Source: Poriferisodalis sp965204195 (GTDB lineage: Bacteria > Actinomycetota > Acidimicrobiia > Acidimicrobiales > Poriferisodalaceae). From it: a stretch of 64,000 nt of DNA. Positions 49,823 through 58,154 of this stretch are shown here, piece by piece. Position numbers and translations under genes: made by a program. The notes below the pieces were generated by a model, which was given only the letters and a program-made list of their open reading frames with translations, was not told the origin of the DNA and ran no database searches. The stretch spans positions 2,356,001-2,420,000 of the forward strand of contig NZ_OZ241975.1 in NCBI RefSeq assembly GCF_965204195.1, given 5' to 3'. The stretch's first letter is position 1; every line of letters starts with the position of its first letter.

Positions 49823-51137
49823 CGGCACGGCCAAAATGCGCGCGGGCGTCTCGGCGGCCGCCGTTGCCATTGCCGCCGCTGCCCTGCTCGGCGCCTGCAG
49901 CGACCCAGATCGCAGCGGCTCAGACGGCACCGGCCCCACCAACACCGTCGCTGCGCCGGTGCGCCCGACTGTTCCCGACCATCTCAGCGATGAAACCGGC
50001 GTGTACCCCGATCGGGTGGTGTTCGGGCAATCGGCCGCGCTGAACGGCCCGGCAGCGGAACTCGGCGTCGGCATGCGCCTCGGCATCCTGGCCGCGTTCG
50101 AAGAGGCCAATCGCGCTGGCGGCGTGAACGGACGGCGCCTCGAATTGAGGTCGCTCGACGACCAATACGAACCCGAAGCCGCCATTGCCAACACCACAGC
50201 ACTCATCGAGAGCAACGAAGTGTTCGCGCTGATCGGCGCTGTGGGAACGCCCACGTCGCGTTCGGCCACCCCCGTGGCGGCCGCAGCCGACATCCCCTAC
50301 GTGGCACCGTTCACCGGGGCCGGGTTCCTGCGCGACGACGAATGGACCAACATCGTCAACCTTCGTGCCTCGTACGCCCAGGAGACAGAGGAGATGGTGG
50401 AGCGCTTGACGGCCGATCTGGGGATCAGGCGGATCGCCGTGCTGTTCCAGGACGACTCGTTCGGACGAGCGGGTTATTTCGGTGCCCTGGCCGCACTTGA
50501 GCGACGCGACATGGAACCGGTGGCAATCGGCTTCTACCCGCGCAACACCACAGCCATCAAGACGGCTCTGCTGGACTTGAGAGCAGGCAACCCCGAGGCC
50601 GTCATCATGGTCGGTGCGTACGAGCCAGTGGGCACGCTCATTTCCTGGGCACGCAATACGGGCTTCGATCCGGTGTTCATCACGCTGTCCTTCGTCGGAG
50701 CCAATGCGCTGGCCGACCAGCTCGGTGCCGAGGGCGAAGGCGTGCTTGTCACCCAAGTCGTGCCATTCCCGTTCGACGACTCCACGCCTGTCGTCGCGGC
50801 GTACCGGGCAGCCCTGAATCACTTGGGAACTCTGCACGCCGATTTCGACCATGTCGATGCCGATCCGGTGCCCGGCTTCGTGTCGCTGGAGGGCTACATA
50901 GCAGGACGGCTCGCCATCGCCGGCTTGGAGCGATGCGGCAGCGCGGTGACGCGCCGGTGCTTCTTGGACGCCATCTTGGGCGCCGACGCACTTGACATCG
51001 ACGGCTTTGTGCTGCGTTTCGGCGACGGCCAGAGCGTCACTGAAGACAATCAAGGCTCAGACGCCGTTTTCGTCACCCGAATCGGAGCCGACGGCGCCTA
51101 CCGCCCCATTGACACGCTGACGAGCGCAGACCGATGA
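49815..51137 (+). CDS. Solute-binding lipoprotein (Leu/Ile/Val-binding type)
   Basis: 440 residues from GTG 49815, with ATG 49836 as the alternative. The signal has a lipobox (AAAALLGAC), so it is lipid-anchored outside the membrane. The type I periplasmic-binding fold is seen in VVFGQSAALNGPAAELGVGM, VFALIGAVGTPTSRSATPVA and IAVLFQDDSFGRAGYFGAL. No ABC permease or ATPase genes are near. In this operon it most likely reports a ligand to the sensor kinase that follows, rather than serving transport. Confidence 0.9.
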   Translation: MPDGTAKMRAGVSAAAVAIAAAALLGACSDPDRSGSDGTGPTNTVAAPVRPTVPDHLSDETGVYPDRVVFGQSAALNGPAAELGVGMRLGILAAFEEANRAGGVNGRRLELRSLDDQYEPEAAIANTTALIESNEVFALIGAVGTPTSRSATPVAAAADIPYVAPFTGAGFLRDDEWTNIVNLRASYAQETEEMVERLTADLGIRRIAVLFQDDSFGRAGYFGALAALERRDMEPVAIGFYPRNTTAIKTALLDLRAGNPEAVIMVGAYEPVGTLISWARNTGFDPVFITLSFVGANALADQLGAEGEGVLVTQVVPFPFDDSTPVVAAYRAALNHLGTLHADFDHVDADPVPGFVSLEGYIAGRLAIAGLERCGSAVTRRCFLDAILGADALDIDGFVLRFGDGQSVTEDNQGSDAVFVTRIGADGAYRPIDTLTSADR

Positions 51138-53437
51138 CCGAGACAGCTTCCGCCGAAGAGGCACCTTTCGGCGACGAACCCACGCCGGCCGGCGACGCTG
51201 CTGACGCTGAGCAGCCCGCCGACGCGTCCCAGCGCGGCGCCCCGAGCGAGCATCGCAAGCCGGCGATCTATCACCGGATCTCGACCCAGATGTATGCGGG
51301 CATCGCTGCCCCGCTCTTGCTGACGCTGGCGGCCTCGCTCGTCGCCTGGATCTCGTTCACCCGTGTCGGTGCCGCAGAGAAGGAGGTCAACGAGGGCGCC
51401 ATCCCGGAGCTGACTGCCGCTTTCGGCGTGGCTGAGTCCAGCAACCGCCTCGTCGCAGGCGGCCCTGAGCTCGCGTCCTCGACCCCGGAGGACTTCGAGA
51501 CGGTAGTGGATGGGATCGCCGCCGCACGGTCCGAATTCGAGACCCAGCTCGAACTGCTGTGGAATCGCGGCACGGGTTCGATGTGGCTTGGCGAGATGCG
51601 GGGCTACGCCGCCCAGCTCAACTCGAACATCGCCGCTATTGAGGCCGACATGCCTGAGTATTTCGCGCTGAGGCTGCAGGCCGACGTGCTCAGGGCCGAC
51701 GCCGACGAGGCCGTGCGAGACCTCGAATTCCACATCGTGCCATCGCTCGACGATCAGCTCTTCTTCCTCCTCACCGGTCGGCGCCAACTGGACGAAGAAT
51801 CGGTGCCATACGCCCTCGTCTACCGCACCGATGACGACCTGCTCCTGTACCGCCACTGGTCCGCGTTGACCAGCGACGTAGCGGGATCTGCCGAGCTGTT
51901 GGCGAGTGCGTTCAGCGCATCGCAATCGACACTGATCGAGCCGCTGCGCGAGAGCTTCGAATCGACGAGGGATCGCATCGAGATCAGCGTCGCGGCACTC
52001 GGCGACGCGGCAGGCGACGATTTTCGTGCGGCTATGGACCGCCTCTTCGCGCTCGGGCTCAACGACGGCAGCGTGTTCGACGTTACTCAGCGACGCCTGC
52101 AGATCGAGGAGTCCCAGCGTCGGCTGCTTGCCGAGAACCAAGCCTTGGGCGTGGCGCTGGTCGGCGAGATCGAGTCGCTCGTCGGTGCCGTGGAAACCGA
52201 CGTCGATGTCGCCACCGAAGCGTCAGCGCAGGCCGTGAACACTGGGCGCCTGCTGCTGGTTGTCATCAGCATCGTCGGCATTCTGGGTGCGCTGCTGATC
52301 AGCTGGCTGTTCGTCGGCAAGCGGATCCTGCGGCGCGTCGGCCAGCTGTCGAACCGCATGCGGGCCCTGGCGGGCGGCGATCTTGAGACCCCCGTCGACA
52401 CGAGGGGCCGCGACGAGGTTGCCGAGATGGCCGACGCTCTCGAACAGTTCCGCAAGGCAGCACTGGAAGTGCAGCGGCTCAATCTGGTCGAGGAGCTCGC
52501 CGGTCAGCTCAGCGAGCGCAACGAGCAGCTGTCGCAGACGCTCGCCGACCTGGACCGTGCGCAGGACCAGATCGTGGCGAACGAGAAGCTGGCGGCGCTC
52601 GGCGAGGTGACCGCCGGCGTCGCCCACGAGATCCGGAATCCGCTGAACTTCGTCAAGAACTTCGCTGAGTCGTCCGACGAGCTGCTCGAAGAATTGCTCG
52701 GAGCGATCGCCGATCCCGAACCGCCTGACGACCAAGCTGACTACATCACCGAGATCACCGGCGACCTCAAGGAGAACCTGACCCGCATCCGCGGGCACGG
52801 CGACCGGGCCAACCGCATCGTGGAGAGCATGCTGATGATGGGCCGGGGCGGCGGCGAGTCACGCCCGGTGGAGCTCAACGCCCTGCTCGAAGAGCATGCC
52901 ATGCTCTCCTACCACAGCGCCCGGGCGCAGGACGCCGACTTCAACGTGACCATCGAGCGCGACTTCGACCCCGACGTGGGCGAGCTGGAGGTCATCCCGC
53001 AGGACATGGGCCGCGTGTTCCTCAACCTGGTCACCAATGCCGGCTATGCAGCAAATGAGCGATGGCGGGACCTCGGCGGCGAGCCGGGCAAGATGGTCAC
53101 CGCGGGCGACAGCGACAGCACGCCCTATTTCCCGACGATCTGGCTGAGCACACAGCGAACCGACGAGTCTGCGGTGATCAAGGTGCGCGACAACGGCACC
53201 GGCATCCCGGCCGACGTCGTCCAGCGCATCTTCGAGCCGTTCTTCACCACCAAGCCCACCAATGAGGGCACGGGGCTGGGCTTGGCGATGTCGAACGACA
53301 TCGTGCGAGGCCACGGCGGTCAGATCTCGGTGGAGAGCGAGCAGGGCGAGTACACCGAGTTCACGGTGGAGCTGCCGCTCGAGCGCGCAGGCCCCGTCGA
53401 GCCAATCGAGACCGAAGAACCGTCCCCGGCGAGCTGA
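51134..53437 (+). CDS. Sensor histidine kinase with large extracytoplasmic domain
   Basis: 767 residues. A cytoplasmic N-terminus of about 45 is followed by the first membrane helix (AGIAAPLLLTLAASLVAWIS) and about 310 residues of helical outside domain. The second helix (LLLVVISIVGILGALLISWL) is followed by HAMP (ISWL-ALAGGDLETPVD) and a coiled coil. The dimerisation box is GVAHEIRNPLNF, and the ATPase domain has VFLNLVTNAGYA, VRDNGTGIP and GTGLGLAMSND. The start overlaps the lipoprotein stop. The outside domain resembles TorS-like helical sensors, which work with binding proteins. Confidence 0.92.
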   Translation: MTETASAEEAPFGDEPTPAGDAADAEQPADASQRGAPSEHRKPAIYHRISTQMYAGIAAPLLLTLAASLVAWISFTRVGAAEKEVNEGAIPELTAAFGVAESSNRLVAGGPELASSTPEDFETVVDGIAAARSEFETQLELLWNRGTGSMWLGEMRGYAAQLNSNIAAIEADMPEYFALRLQADVLRADADEAVRDLEFHIVPSLDDQLFFLLTGRRQLDEESVPYALVYRTDDDLLLYRHWSALTSDVAGSAELLASAFSASQSTLIEPLRESFESTRDRIEISVAALGDAAGDDFRAAMDRLFALGLNDGSVFDVTQRRLQIEESQRRLLAENQALGVALVGEIESLVGAVETDVDVATEASAQAVNTGRLLLVVISIVGILGALLISWLFVGKRILRRVGQLSNRMRALAGGDLETPVDTRGRDEVAEMADALEQFRKAALEVQRLNLVEELAGQLSERNEQLSQTLADLDRAQDQIVANEKLAALGEVTAGVAHEIRNPLNFVKNFAESSDELLEELLGAIADPEPPDDQADYITEITGDLKENLTRIRGHGDRANRIVESMLMMGRGGGESRPVELNALLEEHAMLSYHSARAQDADFNVTIERDFDPDVGELEVIPQDMGRVFLNLVTNAGYAANERWRDLGGEPGKMVTAGDSDSTPYFPTIWLSTQRTDESAVIKVRDNGTGIPADVVQRIFEPFFTTKPTNEGTGLGLAMSNDIVRGHGGQISVESEQGEYTEFTVELPLERAGPVEPIETEEPSPAS

Positions 53438-54016
53438 TCAGTCTCCGTCGGGGAAGGGATCCTCCCAGTCAGGCGGCAGCGGGATCTCGAAGGCGTTCAG
53501 CGTCAGCGAGATCAAGCAGTAGTAGCCCACCGTGGTCACCAGCTCGATGACGCCCTCGGTGCCGAACTCCTCGGTGGCGGCGGCGTAGGTCTCATCGCTC
53601 ATGGCGTGCGACTCGAGCAGCTCTGCCGCGACCCGGTGGGCGACGGCTTCCTGCCCGGTGAACTCCGCGCGCCTGCCCTCCCGGAGCGCATCAAGGTGGC
53701 GCTGCTCGATGCCCGCCATCTGGGCCAGGCGTTCGTGGGCGGCGAACTCGAACTTCGACCGGTAGTGCGCCCCGACCGTGCAGATGGCCGCCTCCTTGAC
53801 CGCCTCGGGAAGGCCGCCCGCAAACCGGACAGCAGCACCCAGCGCCTGCGTGGGTCCCCCAATGGCAGGCGCCCGTACCCAGACGCCATAGGGGCCCACG
53901 ATGCTCTTGACGTTCAGGTCGGCCGTCGCTGCGCTGCGCGGACCGCTGCGCAAGGCGTCGTACACCTCGCGCCCGCCGCCGGTCAGCTCTTCAGGCGTGA
54001 TCTCGGGCAGTCTCAT
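53438..54016 (-). CDS. Carboxymuconolactone decarboxylase / AhpD-like protein
   Basis: 192 residues. The CMD core is VKEAAICTVGAHYRSKFEFA, with a single Cys and a His; the family's second Cys of AhpD peroxidases is absent. A decarboxylase or non-redox role is therefore more likely. It is on the same strand just downstream of uvrA (39 bases), perhaps co-transcribed. Convergent with the sensor kinase, with no intergenic space. Confidence 0.8.
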   Translation of the reverse strand: MRLPEITPEELTGGGREVYDALRSGPRSAATADLNVKSIVGPYGVWVRAPAIGGPTQALGAAVRFAGGLPEAVKEAAICTVGAHYRSKFEFAAHERLAQMAGIEQRHLDALREGRRAEFTGQEAVAHRVAAELLESHAMSDETYAAATEEFGTEGVIELVTTVGYYCLISLTLNAFEIPLPPDWEDPFPDGD

Positions 54017-54055
54017 CTGGGTGCTCCTTCGTGCGGGGGATTCGTCCGGGGATGC

Positions 54056-56908
54056 TCAGCCGACGAGCGGTAGCAAGTAGCGGCCGGTATGAGACTCGGG
54101 CGTCGCCGCGACCTGCTCAGGCGTGCCTGCGGCCACCACGGTGCCGCCGCCGATGCCCCCTTCGGGACCCATATCGACGATCCAGTCGGCGGTCTTGATC
54201 ACGTCGAGGTTGTGCTCGATGACCACCACGGTGTTGCCGCCCGACACGAGCCGGTCGAGCACGCCCAGCAGGCGCCGGATGTCCTCGAAGTGCAGGCCGG
54301 TGGTGGGCTCGTCGAGGATGTAGATGGTGTGGCCGGTGGACCGCTTCGACAGCTCGCTGGCGAGCTTCACCCGCTGCGCCTCGCCGCCCGACAGCGTCGT
54401 GGCGGGCTGCCCCAAACGGATATAGCCCAGGCCCACGTCGACCAGCGTCTGCATGTGACGGCGGATGGGCGGCTGGGCCGAGAAGAACTCCAGGGCGTCC
54501 TCGCACGGCATGTTCAGCACGTCGGCGATCGTCATGCCCTTGAACCGGATCTCAAGCGTCTCGCGGTTGTACCGGGCGCCCTTGCACACCTCGCAGGGCA
54601 CGTACACATCGGGCAAGAAGTGCATCTCGATCTTGATGGTGCCGTCGCCCGAGCAAGCCTCGCAGCGCCCGCCCTTCACGTTGAAGCTGAACCGGCCCGG
54701 CAGGTAGCCCCGCACTTTCGCCTCGTTGGTGGCCGCGTACAGCTTGCGGATGTGGTCAAAGACGCCGGTGTAGGTGGCCGGGTTCGACCGGGGCGTGCGG
54801 CCGATCGGCGACTGATCGATGTCGATGACCTTGTCGAGCGCCTCGACGCCTTCGATTGCCGTGTGCAGGCCGGGCACCTGCTTGGACGAGTAGATCCGCT
54901 GCATCAGCGCCTTGTAGAGGATCTCGTTCACCAGCGTGCTCTTGCCCGAACCCGACACGCCAGTCACGCAGATGAAACAGCCCAAGGGAAACTCGACGTC
55001 GATCTTTCGCAGGTTGTGCTCCCGCGCGCCCCGAACGATGAGGCGGTCGTCGCCGCGGGGCCGGCGCTGCGGCGGCGTCGGGATCTCCCGGATGCCCGAC
55101 AGGTACTCCCCCGTCACCGAGCCCGGCGCGCCCGCCAGCCCGTCGACGGGACCGCTGTAGACGATCTCGCCGCCGTGCTCTCCGGCGCCCGGGCCGATGT
55201 CGACCACCCAATCTGCCACCGAGATGGTTTCGAGATCGTGCTCCACCACCAGCACGGTGTTGCCGAGGTCGCGCAGGTGCAGCAGCGTGTCGATCAAGCG
55301 GCGGTTGTCGCGCTGGTGCAGCCCGATGGACGGCTCGTCGAGCACATACAGCACGCCTTCCAGCCCGCTGCCGATCTGGCTCGCCAGTCGGATGCGCTGC
55401 GCCTCGCCGCCGGCCAGCGTGGCCGCTGAACGGTTCAGCGTCAGGTAGTCCAGGCCGACGTCGAGCAGGAAGTTCAGCCGTGCATCGATCTCCTTGACGA
55501 TCGGCGCGGCGATGATGCGTTGCCGCTCGGTGAGATCGAGGCCGTCGATGATCTTCGCTGCCTCGCCGATCGACGCCGAGCAGAGCTCGAAGATGTTCCG
55601 GCCGGCGACGCGCACGGCCAGCGACACCTCGTTGAGCCGCGCGCCGTGGCAGGTCCCGCATGGCACCTCGCGCATATAGCCCTCGATGCGGTTGCGCGAC
55701 CAGTCGCTCTCGGTGTCGGCATGGCGGCGGCGCAGGAACGGGATCACGCCCTCGTAGCGCGTGGTGTAGCTGCGCGAGCGGCCATAGCGGTTGCGGTAGC
55801 GCACGGTGATCTGCTCGCCAGCAGGCGCTCCCTCGAGCAGCAGCTTGCGCTGGGCCGCTTCCAGCTCAGCCCACGGCACATCGAGCGGGATGCCGTGCTG
55901 CTCGCCGACCGCTTCGAGCAGACGGGTGAACCACTTGCCGGTTGCTCCCGCCCACGGGGCGAGCGCACCAGCCGCCACCGACAACTCGGTGTTGGGCACC
56001 ACCAGCTCGGGGTCGACCTCGTACCGGGTGCCGAGGCCATCGCAGGTCTGGCAAGCGCCGTACGGGGAGTTGAACGAGAAGTTGCGAGGTGCCAGCTCCT
56101 CGAACGAACGGCCGGTGGTCGGCGAGAACAGGTGCTGGCTGAATGTGAGCATCTCCGATTCGTCAGCCTCACCGTTGCCGCCGGGAACCTGGTGAATCCA
56201 GACGTGGCCGTCGGCCAGCCCCAGCGCAGCCTCCACCGATTCGGCGAGGCGCTGGGAGATGTCGCCACGCATGATCAACCGGTCGACGATGACCTCGATG
56301 TCATGGTTGACGTAGCGATCCAGTCGCTCGATCTCATCGGTGCTGCCGAGATCCAGAACATCGCCGTCGACACGCACGCGGGCGTAACCCTGCCTGGCGA
56401 AGTCGCCGAGCTGCGTGTGGTAATCGCCCTTGCGTCCGCGCACCACCGGGGCGAGCACCTCGAAACGAGACCCCTCACCGAGCTCCATGATCCGGTCCAC
56501 GATCTGCTGCGCCGTCTGTCGCTCGACGACCTCGCCGGTCTGCGGGTCATGCTGGATGCCGATGCGGGCATAGAGCAGCCGCAGGTAGTCGTACACCTCG
56601 GTGATCGTTCCGACCGTGGAACGCGGGTTGCGGCTGGCGCTCTTCTGGTCGATGGAGATCGCCGGCGACAGGCCTTCAAGGAAGTCGACGTCGGGCTTGT
56701 CCATCTGGCCCAGGAACTGGCGCGCATAGGCCGACAACGATTCGACGTAGCGTCGCTGCCCCTCGGCGTAGATGGTGTCGAAGGCGAGCGACGACTTGCC
56801 GCTGCCCGACAAGCCGGTGAAGACGATCATGCGATCGCGGGGCAGTTCGACATTCACATTGCGCAGGTTGTGCTCGCGCGCCCCGCGGACGATCAACTGC
56901 TCACCCAT
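54056..56908 (-). CDS. uvrA: Excinuclease ABC subunit A
   Basis: 950 residues. Two ABC ATPase modules are present: Walker A FTGLSGSGKSSLAFDTIY near residue 30 and VTGVSGSGKSTLVNEIL near 640. Signatures are LAGGEAQRIRLASQIG and LSGGEAQRVKLASELS. Zinc fingers are CGTCHGARL and the CEACSGDGT-CEVCKG pair. It recognises damaged DNA with UvrB. ATG 56908 gives the standard N-terminus (LIVRGAREHNLRNVNVELPR). Confidence 0.97.
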   Translation of the reverse strand: MGEQLIVRGAREHNLRNVNVELPRDRMIVFTGLSGSGKSSLAFDTIYAEGQRRYVESLSAYARQFLGQMDKPDVDFLEGLSPAISIDQKSASRNPRSTVGTITEVYDYLRLLYARIGIQHDPQTGEVVERQTAQQIVDRIMELGEGSRFEVLAPVVRGRKGDYHTQLGDFARQGYARVRVDGDVLDLGSTDEIERLDRYVNHDIEVIVDRLIMRGDISQRLAESVEAALGLADGHVWIHQVPGGNGEADESEMLTFSQHLFSPTTGRSFEELAPRNFSFNSPYGACQTCDGLGTRYEVDPELVVPNTELSVAAGALAPWAGATGKWFTRLLEAVGEQHGIPLDVPWAELEAAQRKLLLEGAPAGEQITVRYRNRYGRSRSYTTRYEGVIPFLRRRHADTESDWSRNRIEGYMREVPCGTCHGARLNEVSLAVRVAGRNIFELCSASIGEAAKIIDGLDLTERQRIIAAPIVKEIDARLNFLLDVGLDYLTLNRSAATLAGGEAQRIRLASQIGSGLEGVLYVLDEPSIGLHQRDNRRLIDTLLHLRDLGNTVLVVEHDLETISVADWVVDIGPGAGEHGGEIVYSGPVDGLAGAPGSVTGEYLSGIREIPTPPQRRPRGDDRLIVRGAREHNLRKIDVEFPLGCFICVTGVSGSGKSTLVNEILYKALMQRIYSSKQVPGLHTAIEGVEALDKVIDIDQSPIGRTPRSNPATYTGVFDHIRKLYAATNEAKVRGYLPGRFSFNVKGGRCEACSGDGTIKIEMHFLPDVYVPCEVCKGARYNRETLEIRFKGMTIADVLNMPCEDALEFFSAQPPIRRHMQTLVDVGLGYIRLGQPATTLSGGEAQRVKLASELSKRSTGHTIYILDEPTTGLHFEDIRRLLGVLDRLVSGGNTVVVIEHNLDVIKTADWIVDMGPEGGIGGGTVVAAGTPEQVAATPESHTGRYLLPLVG

Positions 56909-57062
56909 GCCGGTGCCTCACCATGCTGCGGCGATCCTACCCATGCACCTCGGCCGGCCCCCGGACTCAAACACAAGTTCGTGCGGATCGCGGGGCACAG
57001 GATCCTGCCGCCTTCGCAGTTGACGGACTAGGCGCTGCAATCGGCAGAACTAGGGTCGCGTC

Positions 57063-58154
57063 ATGCCATACGAAGTACAAGGCGTCGTCGCCACAGCCGT
57101 CAACGAGCCGGTCAGGGTCGAGACGATCGTGATCCCCGACCCCGGTCCGGGCGAGGTCATCGTCGACGTGCAAGCGTGCGGCGTGTGTCACACCGACCTG
57201 CACTACCGCCAAGGTGCCATCAACGATGAGTTCCCGTTCCTGCTGGGGCACGAGGCCGCTGGCGTTGTATCGGAGGTCGGCGACGACGTCACCAATGTCG
57301 CCGTCGGCGATTTCGTCGTTCTGAATTGGCGGGCTGTCTGCGGCAACTGCCGGGCATGCCGACGCGGCCGCCCGTGGTACTGCTTCGCCACCCACAATGC
57401 CTCGCAGAAGATGACCCTTGACGGCGTCGATCTGTCGCCGGCTCTGGGCATCGGGGCGTTCGCCCCGAAGACGCTGGTAGCCGCGGGACAGGCCACCAAG
57501 GTGGATCCTGCGGCTCCGCCGGAGGTTGCCGGACTCATCGGCTGCGGAGTCATGGCCGGCTTGGGTGCCGCTGTGAACACTGGCGGTGTCAGCCGCGGCG
57601 ACAGCGTGGCCGTGTTCGGCTGCGGCGGTGTCGGCGACGCGGCGATTTGCGGTGCGCTCCTAGCCGGAGCACACACGATCATCGGCGTCGACATCGACGA
57701 CCGCAAGCTGGAATGGGCCCGCGAGTTCGGCGCCACCCACACGATCAACTCGACCGGCATGAGCAACGACGAGGTCGTCGAGTCGATCCGCAAGCTGACC
57801 GGTGGCAACGGCGTGGACGTGGCCATCGAGGCCGTGGGCTTGCCCCAGACCTATGAGCAGGCCTTCTACTCCCGCGACCTGGCCGGCACCGTGGTGCTGG
57901 TGGGAGTACCGAACCCGACCATGAAGATCGAGCTGCCGATGATCGAGGTGTTCGGGCGCGGCGGCTCGCTGAAGAGCTCGTGGTACGGCGACTGCCTGCC
58001 CAACCGTGACTTCCCCATGTTCGTCGACCTGCACCTGCAGGACCGGCTGCCGCTGGACAAGTTCGTCAGCGAGACGATCGGGATTGATGGCGTCGAGGAA
58101 GCGTTCGAGAAGATGGAGCACGGCGAGGTGCTGCGCTCCGTCGTGATGCTCTAA
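57063..58154 (+). CDS. S-(hydroxymethyl)mycothiol dehydrogenase-like zinc alcohol dehydrogenase
   Basis: 363 residues, MDR family. Catalytic zinc ligands are in CGVCHTDLHYRQG and LLGHEAAGVV; structural zinc Cys are in CGNCRACRRGRPWYC. The NAD site is VAVFGCGGVGDAAI. Length and sequence style match MscR, which oxidises formaldehyde bound to mycothiol, a thiol of actinobacteria. The metallo-hydrolase gene often found next to mscR is not present. It sits between uvrA and uvrB on the other strand. Confidence 0.8.
   Translation: MPYEVQGVVATAVNEPVRVETIVIPDPGPGEVIVDVQACGVCHTDLHYRQGAINDEFPFLLGHEAAGVVSEVGDDVTNVAVGDFVVLNWRAVCGNCRACRRGRPWYCFATHNASQKMTLDGVDLSPALGIGAFAPKTLVAAGQATKVDPAAPPEVAGLIGCGVMAGLGAAVNTGGVSRGDSVAVFGCGGVGDAAICGALLAGAHTIIGVDIDDRKLEWAREFGATHTINSTGMSNDEVVESIRKLTGGNGVDVAIEAVGLPQTYEQAFYSRDLAGTVVLVGVPNPTMKIELPMIEVFGRGGSLKSSWYGDCLPNRDFPMFVDLHLQDRLPLDKFVSETIGIDGVEEAFEKMEHGEVLRSVVML

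Noticed and set aside
57063..58154. Glutathione-dependent formaldehyde dehydrogenase (FrmA).
   Set aside because: The sequence style and length fit the mycothiol-dependent type found in actinobacteria better.
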